A model generated the notes under the pieces. The model did not search any database. It saw only the letters and a program-made list of their open reading frames with translations, and was not told the DNA's origin. Below, in pieces: positions 19,634 through 29,245 of a stretch of DNA of 64,000 bases (the stretch's first letter is position 1; each line of letters starts with the position of its first letter). The position numbers were made by a program, and so were the translations under genes. The DNA is from JAWVYT01 sp046483065 (GTDB taxonomy: Bacteria > Gemmatimonadota > Gemmatimonadetes > Longimicrobiales > RSA9), in assembly GCA_046483065.1 (NCBI GenBank), contig JAWODW010000053.1, forward strand, positions 62,001-126,000. Reading direction: 5' to 3'.

Positions 19634-21892
19634 ATGACGAGACAGCTCTTCATATCGATGCTCCTGCTGGCGTGCGGAACCGGCGCGGCGGCCCAGGAGA
19701 TGGCCAGGGTGGACACCCAGCGCGCGACCGCAGAGGCCGAGGACGCGCACGTGCTCCGGGCGGACCGGGCCCCCGGCCCGATCCAGGTGGACGGCGAGCT
19801 CGATGACGCCGGCTGGCGGGGCGCGGCCGTGGCCACCGGGTTCACCGAGTTCCAGCCCCGGGACAACTTCCCGTCACCGACGAACACCCGGGCGTGGCTG
19901 ACCTACGACGAGGACAACCTCTACGTGGCGTTCAAGGTGGAGGACGACCCCGAGGCGGTCCGCGCCACGCTCCGGGACCGCGACGAGGCGTACAGCGATG
20001 ACGTGGTCTTCGTGCTCTTCGACACCTACGGCGACAACTCGTGGGCGTACATGATCGGCGCGAACCCCATCGGCGTGCAGCTCGACGCACGGTTCACGAA
20101 CGAGAACGGCGACGACGGTTCGTTCGACGTGGTCTACGAGAGCGCCGGGAAGATCACCGACAGCGGCTACCAGGTGGAGCTGGCCATCCCCTTCGCGAGC
20201 CTCCGGTTCCCGGACGTGGAGGAGCACCGCTGGCGGCTCCAGTTCGCCCAGATCCTGCCCCGGGAGACCCGACGCCAGTACGCGTGGGCGCCGCTCTCCA
20301 TGGACAACAGCTGCGTCCTCTGCCAGAGCGGTACGCTGGTGGGCCTCGAGGGCGTGGAGCCCGGCGGGCAGCTCGAGATCCTGCCGTCGCTGGTGGCCGG
20401 TCAGTCCGGGTCGCTGGAGACGGCGTCCGACCCGGGCAGCTTCCAGAACAGCGACCCGACGGCCGCGCTCTCGCTGGGCGTGCGCTACCCGTTCAAGTCC
20501 GGCTGGACCGCGGAAGGGACGTATAACCCCGATTTCAGCCAGGTGGAGTCCGACGCGTCGCAGATCGACGTGAACACCACGTTCGCCCTCTTCTTCCCGG
20601 AGCGCCGACCCTTCTTCCAGGAGGGGAGCGACCTCTTCAATACGCGGATCAACGCCATCTACACCCGCTCCATCAACGACCCCATCGGCGCCGGCAAGCT
20701 CCTGGGCCGGCAGGGCAACCTGTCCATGGGCTACATCGGCGCTGTGGACGAGCACTCGCCGCTGATCATCCCGCTCGAGGAATCGAGCATCGTACTGGAG
20801 AACGGACGCACGGTCTCGAACATCGTCCGGGCCCGGCAGATGTTCGGCTCCGGCTCCTCGGTGGGTGGGCTCATCACGGATCGGCGGTTCGATGGCGGCG
20901 GCTCCGGCACCAGCGCCGGCGCGGACGCGCTGATCCGGTTCACCGACCGGTGGTCGCTCCAGGCCCAGGTGGTGGGCAGCTACACCCGTGAGCCCGATGA
21001 CGCCGGCCCCACGGAAGGTCTCGATGACGTGACCTTCGGCGACGACGGCTACACCGCCACCTTCGACGGCGAGTCGTACCTCGGGCGGGCCACCTACGCC
21101 CGCCTGAGCCGCGACTCCCGGCAGTGGAGCTTCAGCGCCTCCTACGAAGGCGCCACGCCCACGTACCGCGCCGACAGCGGGTTCCAGAGCCGGAACAACT
21201 ACCGGAACGGCTCGGTCCACAACGGCTATGGCTGGTATCCAGACCAGGGCTTCTTCGACCGCATCTCCGTGGGCCACAACGCCAGCGGCAGCTGGAACTT
21301 CGACGGCACGATGAAACGCCGCTCCACGGGGCTCAGTGTCAACGGGAGCGCCGCGGGCCAGTCGAATTTCAATCTGGGCGTGAGCTGGCGCGAGGAGCGG
21401 TTCCGGGGCCAGTTCTTCGGCGATATGCTCTCCGGGAGCGCGTTCCTGGGCTCCGACTTCAGCGATGCCCTCGGCTTCAGCCTGAGCTACCGTATTGGTG
21501 AGGACATCTTCCGCGGCGATCCCCAGATCGGGATCGCCCAGAGCGCGTCGGCCTCGCTCAACGTCAAGCCTGTCCAGAACGTGGTCATCAGCCCGTCCAT
21601 CAGCTGGGCGCGCATGGACCGGCGTTCGGGCGCCGAGCTCTACTCGGGCTACATCGCCCGGGCCCGGCTGAACTACCAGCTCAGCCGCGAGCTCTTCGTG
21701 CGCGTGGTCACCGAGTGGAACGAGTTCAGCCGACAGCTCTCCGTCGAGCCGCTCCTCCTGTACCGGGTGAACCCCTTCAGCGTGCTCTACATCGGCTCCA
21801 CCCACGGGTACGCCGAGTACGACGACCCGTACTCCATGGAGCGCACGAGTCAGCAGTTCTTCCTCAAGCTCCAGTACCTGTTCCGGCCGTAA
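19634..21892 (+). CDS. DUF5916 protein with CBM9-like N-terminal domain
   Basis: A 752-residue exported protein. A signal peptide ends at GAAAQ (residue 21). Residues about 40-225 resemble the carbohydrate-binding family 9-like fold, with the typical opening IQVDGELDDAGWRGA. The remainder, with repeated Tyr/Phe/Trp strands and the signature ERRPFFQEGSDLF, matches DUF5916, thought to form an outer-membrane barrel. The ligand is unknown. Such genes often accompany secreted peptidases in Gemmatimonadota and Bacteroidota. ATG 19634 gives a clean signal peptide; upstream codons do not. The last residue region (LQYLFRP) lacks a terminal Phe. Confidence 0.85.
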   Translation: MTRQLFISMLLLACGTGAAAQEMARVDTQRATAEAEDAHVLRADRAPGPIQVDGELDDAGWRGAAVATGFTEFQPRDNFPSPTNTRAWLTYDEDNLYVAFKVEDDPEAVRATLRDRDEAYSDDVVFVLFDTYGDNSWAYMIGANPIGVQLDARFTNENGDDGSFDVVYESAGKITDSGYQVELAIPFASLRFPDVEEHRWRLQFAQILPRETRRQYAWAPLSMDNSCVLCQSGTLVGLEGVEPGGQLEILPSLVAGQSGSLETASDPGSFQNSDPTAALSLGVRYPFKSGWTAEGTYNPDFSQVESDASQIDVNTTFALFFPERRPFFQEGSDLFNTRINAIYTRSINDPIGAGKLLGRQGNLSMGYIGAVDEHSPLIIPLEESSIVLENGRTVSNIVRARQMFGSGSSVGGLITDRRFDGGGSGTSAGADALIRFTDRWSLQAQVVGSYTREPDDAGPTEGLDDVTFGDDGYTATFDGESYLGRATYARLSRDSRQWSFSASYEGATPTYRADSGFQSRNNYRNGSVHNGYGWYPDQGFFDRISVGHNASGSWNFDGTMKRRSTGLSVNGSAAGQSNFNLGVSWREERFRGQFFGDMLSGSAFLGSDFSDALGFSLSYRIGEDIFRGDPQIGIAQSASASLNVKPVQNVVISPSISWARMDRRSGAELYSGYIARARLNYQLSRELFVRVVTEWNEFSRQLSVEPLLLYRVNPFSVLYIGSTHGYAEYDDPYSMERTSQQFFLKLQYLFRP

Positions 21893-22036
21893 AGGCGCGG
21901 AGGGCGCGGAGGAGCGCTGCCTCGCGGTGTCGGTCTCCGGCGGCGGTGGTCCCTGGCGTCGTGCTTGCTACATTGGACGGTGGGAAGCCCTATTTGACCC
22001 GACACTGGAGCACGCAGCCGACAGGGAGTTCGACCG

Positions 22037-23410
22037 ATGAGCGTGATGAAGAGCATCAACCCCGCCACGGGCGAGGTCATCGCCGAGCACGAGACGCTGA
22101 CCGACGGAGACCTGGAGAAGCGACTCAGCACGGCGGCCGATCGGTTCCGGAGCTACCGGCACACGCCGCTGGAGGAACGGCAGCGATGGATGCGCCGGAC
22201 CGCCGACCTCCTGGAGGCCGAGAAGGAGCGGTGGGGCGAGCTCATGACCCGTGAGATGGGGAAGCCCATCGGCGCGGCGGTGGCCGAGGCCGAGAAGTGC
22301 GCCTGGGTGTGCCGCTACTACGCCGACCACGCCGCCGACTTCCTGGCCGACGAGCCGGTGGACGCCGGGGCCGACCGGAGCTTCATCCGCTACCAGCCCA
22401 TCGGGCCCGTCCTGGCCGTGATGCCGTGGAACTTCCCCTTCTGGCAGCTCTTCCGGTTCGCCGCGCCGGCGCTCATGGCCGGCAACGTGGGGCTCCTGAA
22501 GCACGCGTCCAACGTGCCGGGGTGCGCGCTGGCCATCGAGGAGATCTTCGCCGGCGCCGGGTTCCCCGAGGGCGCGTTCCAGACACTGCTGGTCGAGTCC
22601 GGGCGCGTGAACGGCATCCTCGAAGATGACCGGATCCGGGCCGCCACGCTCACCGGCAGCGAGGCCGCCGGCGCCGCGGTGGCGTCGAAGGCGGGCGAGA
22701 TGATCAAGAAGACCGTCCTGGAGCTGGGCGGCTCCGACCCGTTCGTGGTCATGCCCAGCGCCGACCTCGACGCGGCGGTGGAGGCCGCCGTCACCGCCCG
22801 GCACATCAACAACGGCCAGAGCTGCATCGCCGCCAAGCGGTTCATCGTCCACGAGTCCATCGCCGGCGAGTTCACCGCGCGATTCGTTGAGCGGACCGAG
22901 GCGCTTACCGTGGGCGACCCCATGGACGAGGCCACGGACATCGGGCCGCTGGCCACCGAGGCCATCCGCGACGAGCTGGCCGACCAGGTGGAGCGCTCCG
23001 TAAACGCCGGGGCGCAGCTCCTGACCGGCGGCTACGTCCCCGACCGCGACGGCTGGTTCTACGCGCCCACCGTGCTGGCCGAGGTCCCGGCCGACTCCGC
23101 CGCGGCCGTCGAAGAGACATTCGGCCCGGCGGCCGCCATCTTCGTGGTGCCCGGCATCGACGAGGCCATCGAGGTGGCCAACGCCACCGAGTTCGGCCTC
23201 GGCGCCAGCGCCTGGACCGGCGACGAGGGCGAGGCCGACCGCTTCGTGGACGGCCTCGAGGCCGGCTGCGTCTTCATCAACCGCATGGTCGCCAGCGACC
23301 CGCGGCTCCCGTTCGGCGGCGTGAAGAAGAGCGGCTACGGGCGCGAGCTCAGCCGCCACGGGATGCGCGAGTTCCTGAACATCAAGACGGTGGGGATCGA
23401 CGGGGTGTAG
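22037..23410 (+). CDS. gabD: NAD(P)-dependent succinate-semialdehyde dehydrogenase-like enzyme
   Basis: A 457-residue cytoplasmic aldehyde dehydrogenase. The catalytic Cys 263 is in NNGQSCIAAKR and the general base Glu 229 in LELGGSDPF, 34 residues apart as in GabD. PWNFPFWQ and the C-terminal PFGGVKKSGYGRE are typical. The short N-terminus and INPATGEVIAEH opening fit the SSADH group that oxidises succinate semialdehyde to succinate; other short-chain aldehydes remain possible. A TACATT element lies at 21969-21974. The gene stands alone; downstream is the tandem repeat region. Confidence 0.87.
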   Translation: MSVMKSINPATGEVIAEHETLTDGDLEKRLSTAADRFRSYRHTPLEERQRWMRRTADLLEAEKERWGELMTREMGKPIGAAVAEAEKCAWVCRYYADHAADFLADEPVDAGADRSFIRYQPIGPVLAVMPWNFPFWQLFRFAAPALMAGNVGLLKHASNVPGCALAIEEIFAGAGFPEGAFQTLLVESGRVNGILEDDRIRAATLTGSEAAGAAVASKAGEMIKKTVLELGGSDPFVVMPSADLDAAVEAAVTARHINNGQSCIAAKRFIVHESIAGEFTARFVERTEALTVGDPMDEATDIGPLATEAIRDELADQVERSVNAGAQLLTGGYVPDRDGWFYAPTVLAEVPADSAAAVEETFGPAAAIFVVPGIDEAIEVANATEFGLGASAWTGDEGEADRFVDGLEAGCVFINRMVASDPRLPFGGVKKSGYGRELSRHGMREFLNIKTVGIDGV

Positions 23411-23433
23411 CGGAGCCGACGGGGGCGACGATC

Positions 23434-24031
23434 GCCGCGTCCAGCGGATTCACCGCGACGACGCGACGGAGAGCGGATTCACCGCGACGACGCGACGACG
23501 CGACGGCCGCGATGCATGCGACGGAGCCCAGCGGGATCCCGTTCCGCGGCTTCGGTGCGCACGGACGCCTTGAACCAGACCCGGCCATTACGAGGCGGGC
23601 GGGAGCCATCGATGCACCGCGCCGGCGCGCTCATGGCGGCGATCGACGCGTTGCTCGCGTCCCCTCGGTCGCGCCGCCAACACCGAAGCTCGTCGCGTTC
23701 GCCGCGTCGTCGCGGTGGTCTCAGGTTGCCGCCGCGTGCGTCGCCCCCATCGCAGCCGCGTCCAGCGGATTCACCGCGACGAACGCGACGGAGAGCGGAT
23801 TCACCGCGACGACGCGACGGCCGCGATGCATGCGACGGAGCGTTGCGGCATCCGGTTCCGCGGCTTCGGTGCGCACGGACGCCTTGAACCAGACCCGGCC
23901 ATTACGAGGCGGGCGGGAGCCATCGATGCACCGCGCCGGCGCGCTCATGGCGGCGATCGACGCGTTGCTCGCGTCCCCTCGGTCGCGCCGCCAACACCGA
24001 AGCTCGTCGCGTTCGCCGCGTCGTCGCGGTG
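23434..24031. repeat. Tandem pair of about 280-bp near-identical non-coding units
   Basis: The first unit spans 23434-23717 and the second 23755-24031, a period of about 320 bases. They agree closely. The differences seen are a one-base insertion, an eight-base deletion and a short divergent patch near 23524-23540 versus 23838-23854. A further short boundary piece (CGCAGCCGCG) precedes the second unit and recurs at 24075-24090, as if a third unit had been cut short. Within each unit, AGCGGATTCACCGCGACG occurs twice (23443, 23472, 23764, 23794). The indels shift frame between copies and no frame shows gene-like composition, so I treat the 0.7-kb gap as non-coding. Confidence 0.9.
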
Positions 24032-24092
24032 ATCTCCAGCCGTCCGTCGCGTCCGTCGGCCCCGTCGCGGCCGCCCCCGTCGCAGCCGCGCC

Positions 24093-25406
24093 CTACCCCG
24101 CCACCTCCGTCTCCGTCCGCTTGATCTCCAGGAGCACCACCTGCTGGACATCCAGGTCGTCGCGGCGGAGCACGCCGATGCGGTCGGGGCCCGGGAACAC
24201 GTCGGGGAAGGGGAAGTCCCGGAGCTCGCCGAGAAGCGTGCCGTCGCGGCGGTAGATGTCGATGCGGTCCACCGCGTCGGGCGTGTCCTCGCTGACGCCC
24301 ACCCAGATCCGGCCGGCGGGGTCGACCCGCAGCTCGACCACCCGGGGGATCAGGTCGGCGAAGGTCATCTTCTCGAGGCGCTGCTCGAGCATCCGTTTCC
24401 GGGTCTCCTCGTCGGGGCCGCCGCCACCGATGCGGACGCCCCCGCCCCCGCTCTGCTCCCGCACCCGCTCCCGGGCCAGCTCACGGTCGGCTTCGGTGGT
24501 GGGGCGGGGCGCCGGGCCCCGTTCGATGGTCCGGACGCGGCGGCCGTCGGCGTCCAGCAGGTGGAGCACGTACGCGGCCGAGTCGGAGACGACGATGCCG
24601 CCGTCCGGGAAGCCGGCCCACTGGAACTCGGGGTGAAACTCCCGACTCATCATGGTGACCATGACGCGTCCGGCGGCCTCGAGCTGGACCATGTCCATGG
24701 GCGGCTCGGGGGAGGCCCACAGGGTGTCCATCGGTACCAGTGACGGGTTCAGCCGCATCACCGGCAGCACGGGCGGGCAGGCGTCCTCGCCGTCCTCCTG
24801 GCCGGGGCGTGAGACCTGCATCCGGCCGCCGCCGCCGCGGCTGAAACCGAAGAGCGGCCGCATCAAGGTGATGAACCCGCCCTCGAGGGCCGCCAGGCGC
24901 TCGCCGGGGATCACGCCCTCACCCGGCAGCGGGATGGTGCGGGGATCGCCGCCGTCCGGGGGGTAGCCGGTGAGCCGGCTGTTCGAGAAGTCGCTGACCC
25001 AGACAGTGTCGCCGGGCCCGACGGCCATGGAGATGGGCTGGCTCAGCTCGCCAGGGCCCTCGCCCTTCCGGCCGAAGGTGGCCCTGTGGCTGCCATCGGG
25101 GGCGTACTTCAGGACTCGGCCGCCCTGACGGTCCAGGACGTAGAGGTTCCCGTCGAGGTCGGAGGCCAGCCCGCCGCCCGAGACCTGGTCGAACTGGTAG
25201 GCCTCCTCGGCGAAGGCGTCGCCCAGCACGGCCACGGTGTCCAGCGACCAGCCCAGCGGGCCGGCCGGCTCGGCGGGGTACGAGATGCGCGCGATGCCGT
25301 CCACCGTGTCCACGGCGGCGGTGAGGCGCGGGGCGCCCTCATCGCCGCTGCAGCCGGTGATGGCAAGGAACGCGACGAGGATGGGGATGGCTGTCCGAGG
25401 TCTCAT
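24093..25406 (-). CDS. Six-bladed beta-propeller (NHL-like) lipoprotein
   Basis: A 437-residue precursor with a lipoprotein signal ending in the lipobox AITGC (Cys near residue 19). The mature part shows propeller blades with repeated patterns such as GNLYVLDRQGGRVLKY, DTVWVSDFSNSRLTGY and GRIWVGVSEDT. Proteins of this 6-bladed propeller family are abundant in Bacteroidota and Gemmatimonadota; their partners are mostly unknown. A Gly-rich stretch near residue 345 probably forms a disordered loop. ATG 25406 is preferred over 25451 because it places the positive residues directly before the hydrophobic core. The stop codon lies at the edge of the tandem repeat region. Confidence 0.8.
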   Translation of the reverse strand: MRPRTAIPILVAFLAITGCSGDEGAPRLTAAVDTVDGIARISYPAEPAGPLGWSLDTVAVLGDAFAEEAYQFDQVSGGGLASDLDGNLYVLDRQGGRVLKYAPDGSHRATFGRKGEGPGELSQPISMAVGPGDTVWVSDFSNSRLTGYPPDGGDPRTIPLPGEGVIPGERLAALEGGFITLMRPLFGFSRGGGGRMQVSRPGQEDGEDACPPVLPVMRLNPSLVPMDTLWASPEPPMDMVQLEAAGRVMVTMMSREFHPEFQWAGFPDGGIVVSDSAAYVLHLLDADGRRVRTIERGPAPRPTTEADRELARERVREQSGGGGVRIGGGGPDEETRKRMLEQRLEKMTFADLIPRVVELRVDPAGRIWVGVSEDTPDAVDRIDIYRRDGTLLGELRDFPFPDVFPGPDRIGVLRRDDLDVQQVVLLEIKRTETEVAG

Positions 25407-25566
25407 GGGATCGGGGTGTTGGCGGGATATGTGGGGCAGGGGCTCGGTCACGGGACGCGCGAGAAGGTGCGAGGGTTGCCTGCACCGGGGGCAGCGGGGC
25501 GCTGCCGAAGTCGGTGGACCGCCGGTGGGGCTCCGGCGCCCGGCGCCCCCGGTGCGGTCGACCCCG

Positions 25567-26094
25567 TCAGAACGCGATACCGAAGTTCAGGCGTCCGGTG
25601 GGCAGGAACGCCTCGATGCTCGACGTTCCCACGGTCTCCTCGCCGAAGTACCGCTTCGCGCCGAGGCCGACGCCCAGGAACCACCGTTTGGTATCGCCGA
25701 AGAGCCAGCTCCAGCCGAGGTCCACGCCCACCGAGAAGACCGAGCCGCTCTCGTCGGTCGAGACATCGGTCAGCGATGTGCGGCCCAGGATCCCGCTGAA
25801 CGAGAAGCCTTCGAGAGGGGTGGCGCTCGGATAGAAGCGGAGCTTCAGGTCCGTGGCCAGGTACCTGACCTCATCGGCGCCGTCCCCGAGGGTGAAGTAG
25901 CCAAGTCCGAATACGCCGCTCAGCTCGTTGGAGAACACGTACTCCGCCTCGCCGTTGATGACCTCGGCCAGGGCAAGGATCGGGCTGATTGAGATCTGGG
26001 CCCGGGGGGCGATGTCCGCTTCCTGCGCCCGTAGCGCCACCGGCGCTGCGAGCAGTGCCCCGAGCACGACCGTCCAAACGGCTTTGCGTAGCAT
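25567..26094 (-). CDS. Small outer-membrane beta-barrel protein
   Basis: A 175-residue precursor with a signal peptide cleaved near ALRAQ (residue 24). The mature region consists of eight or so alternating amphipathic strands and ends in a terminal Phe (LNFGIAF), the classic signal for insertion into the outer membrane. It resembles small OmpA-barrel or DUF3575-type proteins without a peptidoglycan-binding domain. Function unknown. It precedes the propeller lipoprotein on the same strand by 160 bases; whether they share a transcript is unclear. Confidence 0.75.
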   Translation of the reverse strand: MLRKAVWTVVLGALLAAPVALRAQEADIAPRAQISISPILALAEVINGEAEYVFSNELSGVFGLGYFTLGDGADEVRYLATDLKLRFYPSATPLEGFSFSGILGRTSLTDVSTDESGSVFSVGVDLGWSWLFGDTKRWFLGVGLGAKRYFGEETVGTSSIEAFLPTGRLNFGIAF

Positions 26095-26188
26095 GTTCGA
26101 TCCTTGAATGCCTGGTGATCAACCTTCCGGGGATCAGGGTGCGACGGGTTGGAAGGTAGAATTCGCCGGTTGCAGCAACAAGATAAAC

Positions 26189-26220
26189 GGGGTCGCCAGC
26201 CGAGTCCGGCTGACGACCCC
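26189..26220 (-). terminator. Rho-independent terminator of lon
   Basis: Arms 26189-26202 and 26207-26220 form a 14-bp stem with a single non-Watson-Crick position and a four-base loop. Read on the minus strand, the stem is followed by GTTTATCTTG, a T-rich tail, 23 bases after the lon stop codon. Confidence 0.8.
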
Positions 26221-26242
26221 GTTGCGCCGGTCCGGAGCGGAC

Positions 26243-28906
26243 TCAGTGCACGTCCGCCTGCGTGCCCGGTTCAGTCTCAGCCTCGGCCAGGAGCACCTGC
26301 TCCGGGAAGGTCAGCATCCCTTCCTCCAGGACGGCGCCCCGGAGCGCCTGTGCCAGTACCTCGTCCAGGTCTTCGGCCAGGTGGAACTCGATCTCCGACC
26401 GGGCCTCCTCGGGCAGGTCGTCGAGGTCCGCCTCGTTCTCCGTCGGCAGGATCACTTCCTTGATCCCTGCACGGTAGGCGCCCAGTACCTTCTCCTTCAC
26501 GCCGCCGATGGGCAGGACCCGACCGGTGAGGGTGATCTCGCCGGTCATGGCTACGTCGTTGCGGACGGGCCGCTTCGACAGGACCGAGACCACGGCCGTA
26601 GCCATGGCCACGCCCGCCGACGGGCCGTCCTTGGGCACCGCGCCGGCGGGTACGTGGATGTGGAGCTCCAGGTCGCTCAGCCGGTCCTCGGGGATCCCGA
26701 GCTGCTGGTTGTGGGTCTTTGCGTAGGTCAGCGCGGCGCGGGCCGACTCCTTCATCACGTCGCCCAGCTGCCCGGTGAGGATCAGGTTGTCCTTCCCCTC
26801 GAACACGCTGCCCTCGACGAACATGATGTCGCCGCCCATGGGCGTGTAGTACATGCCCGTGGCGACCCCGATGGTGTCTTCCTTGGCCTTCTGCTCCGGG
26901 TGGACCCGCGGCCGGCCGAGGAGGGGCTGCACGCCCTCCTCGTCGATGGAGATCCGCTCGTCCGAGCCGCCGGCGATCTTCCGGGCGGCCTTCCGTGCCA
27001 GCTTGCCCAGCTCCCGCTCGAGCTGGCGGACGCCTGCCTCCCGGGTGAACTTGCTGATGACCCGGTGGATGGCGTCATCATCGAAGTCGATCTGCTCCTC
27101 CTTCAGCCCGTTCTCCTCGAGCTGGCGGGGCAGCAGGTACCGCTTGGCGATCTCCAGCTTCTCCTGCTCGGTGTAGCCGCTGAACTCCACGGTCTCCATC
27201 CGGTCCAGGAGTGGCGCGGGGATCCGGTCACGGTAGTTGGCCGTGGCGATGAAGAGGACCTCGCTGAGGTCGAACGGCATCCCCAGGTAGTGGTCGGTGA
27301 ACGAGTCGTTCTGCGCCGGGTCCAGGACCTCCAGGAGCGCGGCAGACGGGTCGCCCTGCATGGACGTGCCCAGCTTATCGACCTCGTCCAGGAGGAAGAC
27401 CGGGTTCTTGGTGCCCGCCTGCTTCAGCCCCTGGATGATCCGGCCGGGCATGGCGCCCACGTACGTCCGCCGATGACCCCGGATGTCGGCCTCGTCCCGG
27501 GCGCCGCCCAGGGAGATCCGGACGTATTCCCGGTCCAGCGACCGGGCGATGGACTGGGCGATGGACGTCTTCCCCACGCCGGGAGGCCCGACGAAGAGGA
27601 GGATCGGGCCCTTGCCCACGGCCCGTGCCCGGACGGGGTCGCCGTGGTCCTCGCCGGGCTCCGGCTCGTCCTCGTCACCCTCGTCGTCCTCGGCCTCATC
27701 GCCGAGCTCGCCGCCGTCGATCTCCTCGGCGCCGTTGTCGCCCACCAGGTCGAGCCCCTCGGGGTCGAGTGTGGCGCCGGTCAGCACCTCGTCCGTGGGC
27801 GCCGGCTCGGGCTCCGGCTCGGCCTCCTCGACGGCCTCCGCCGCCTCGGCGGCCAGGGCCGCTTCCTCCTCGGCCCGCTCCATCTGGAGCTTCCGGACCG
27901 CCAGGAACTCGAGGATCCGGTCCTTCACGTCCTCCAGCCCGTAATGGTCCTCTTCCAGGATCTCCTCGGACCGCTCCATGTTGATCAGGTCCGGCGTCCG
28001 CTTGTTCCACGGCAGCTCGATGACCCAGTCCAGGAACGTGCGGATGACCTGGTACTCGGCCGACTGGGGGTGTGTGCGACGGAGCCGGTTCAGCTCCCGA
28101 TCCGCTTCCTCCTGCGCGGCCTCCGGAAGGTCCAACGCGTCGATCTTCTCCCGGAGCTCCTCGACCTCGTTCTCGGCGTCCTCCTCGCCCAGCTCCTTCT
28201 GGATGGCCTTCATCTGCTCGCGCAGCACCATCTCGCGCTGCTTCTGGCCCAGCTCCTCCTGCACCTTCTGCTGGATCTCCTGCTGCGCCTCGAGACGGAC
28301 CAGGTCACGCTCCACGTACAGGAGCACCTGGCGCATACGGCTCTCCACCGGGAGCATCTCCAGCAGTTCCTGCTTCTCTGCAGCGTCCTGCTCCAGGTAG
28401 AAGGCCACCATGTCGGCGAACCGGCCGGGCTCCTCGATCCCCTCGACGAGCTGTTCCAGCGCCTCGTCGGGCATGCCCCGGAGCCGGCCCAGCTCCACGG
28501 AGCGGTCCCGGAGCTCGCGGTCCAGTGCCTTGTACGCCGGGTCGTCCTCGTTCCAGACCGGCTGCTCCTCGACCTGGTTCACCACGGCCTCCAGCGCCCG
28601 CTCGCCCGTCTCGGAGATCTCCAGCGCCCGGGCACGCTCCTCGCCCTGGATGAGGAGCTGGAGCCCGCCCCGCACCCGGTGGGCCTGGGCGATGCGGACC
28701 ACCACGCCCATCTCGTACAGTACGTCCGGCGTGGCCTCGTCCACGTTCTCCCGCTGGCAGACGGCGAACATCTCCCGGTCTCCGTCCAGTGCCTTCTGGA
28801 TCGCTTCCACAGTGCCGGGTCGCCCGGCGCTGATCGGTACCGCCACGCCCGGGAAGACGACGGTCTCCCGCAGCGGCAGCACCGGCAGCTTGATTCGATC
28901 ACCCAT
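26243..28906 (-). CDS. lon: Lon ATP-dependent serine protease with an acidic insert
   Basis: An 887-residue cytoplasmic AAA+ protease. Order: LAN substrate-binding domain (about 5-200), coiled-coil helices, AAA+ module with Walker A GPPGVGKTS and Walker B VFLLDEVDK, and the protease domain with the Ser 763/Lys 806 dyad (PKDGPSAG and EKVLGAYRAG) at the standard spacing. It degrades misfolded and regulatory proteins. It is about 100 residues longer than E. coli Lon, mostly because residues about 342-428 form an acidic, low-complexity insert between the coiled coil and Walker A. ATG 28906 is preceded by AAAGGA. No HrcA/CIRCE-type site was seen upstream. Confidence 0.96.
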   Translation of the reverse strand: MGDRIKLPVLPLRETVVFPGVAVPISAGRPGTVEAIQKALDGDREMFAVCQRENVDEATPDVLYEMGVVVRIAQAHRVRGGLQLLIQGEERARALEISETGERALEAVVNQVEEQPVWNEDDPAYKALDRELRDRSVELGRLRGMPDEALEQLVEGIEEPGRFADMVAFYLEQDAAEKQELLEMLPVESRMRQVLLYVERDLVRLEAQQEIQQKVQEELGQKQREMVLREQMKAIQKELGEEDAENEVEELREKIDALDLPEAAQEEADRELNRLRRTHPQSAEYQVIRTFLDWVIELPWNKRTPDLINMERSEEILEEDHYGLEDVKDRILEFLAVRKLQMERAEEEAALAAEAAEAVEEAEPEPEPAPTDEVLTGATLDPEGLDLVGDNGAEEIDGGELGDEAEDDEGDEDEPEPGEDHGDPVRARAVGKGPILLFVGPPGVGKTSIAQSIARSLDREYVRISLGGARDEADIRGHRRTYVGAMPGRIIQGLKQAGTKNPVFLLDEVDKLGTSMQGDPSAALLEVLDPAQNDSFTDHYLGMPFDLSEVLFIATANYRDRIPAPLLDRMETVEFSGYTEQEKLEIAKRYLLPRQLEENGLKEEQIDFDDDAIHRVISKFTREAGVRQLERELGKLARKAARKIAGGSDERISIDEEGVQPLLGRPRVHPEQKAKEDTIGVATGMYYTPMGGDIMFVEGSVFEGKDNLILTGQLGDVMKESARAALTYAKTHNQQLGIPEDRLSDLELHIHVPAGAVPKDGPSAGVAMATAVVSVLSKRPVRNDVAMTGEITLTGRVLPIGGVKEKVLGAYRAGIKEVILPTENEADLDDLPEEARSEIEFHLAEDLDEVLAQALRGAVLEEGMLTFPEQVLLAEAETEPGTQADVH

Positions 28907-29245
28907 ATATTGTGGTCCTTTCCTTTTGGTAGTCTCGTGGCCGACTCGCGCGGCGTCCCGCCGGCGAGACCGGCGCTGTAAAATCAAATCAACGTGCCGG
29001 GACCTGCCGATGAGGCCCGGGCACGTGCGCTGTCCATATTACTGTGCAGTATGCTTGCCACACTGCCCACCGGATCCCGTTCGTGGCGGAATGACGGGGA
29101 AAGGTCGTGCTCACGGTCCGAATCGTCGGCGTCGGCCCCGGGGTTCCCGCCGCGCCGGAATGGCGCGAAGGAGGCTGGCGCTGTCGTTCTGACAGTGGCG
29201 CGGCCATATTTCATGGGAGGGAGACCGAGTCCGGGAGGCAGGATC
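28907..29245. other. Divergent intergenic region between lon and the small-protein operon
   Basis: About 340 bases without a convincing gene. It should hold promoters for both directions. The minus strand has an AT-rich TTGATTTGATTTTACAG stretch at 28978-28994, a plausible but unproved lon promoter area. A short inverted repeat TACTG-TG-CAGTA lies at 29040-29051, and an exact five-bp hairpin CTGTC/GACAG at about 29181-29195. None matches a heat-shock operator I know. Confidence 0.5.
29233..29238 (+). promoter_or_regulatory. Ribosome binding site supporting the GTG start at 29246
   Basis: GGGAGG seven bases upstream of GTG 29246, at the point where the conserved-looking protein sequence begins. 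Confidence 0.6.

Noticed and set aside
23434..24031. CRISPR-like look of the repeated AGCGGATTCACCGCGACG words
   Set aside because: Only four copies, irregular spacing (about 29, 292 and 30 bases), repeat and spacer are both duplicated, and there are no cas genes.
23512..24255. A 247-codon frame across the tandem repeat
   Set aside because: The two repeat copies are read in different frames because of indels, the composition is Arg/Ser-rich, and the frame runs into the convergent lipoprotein gene.
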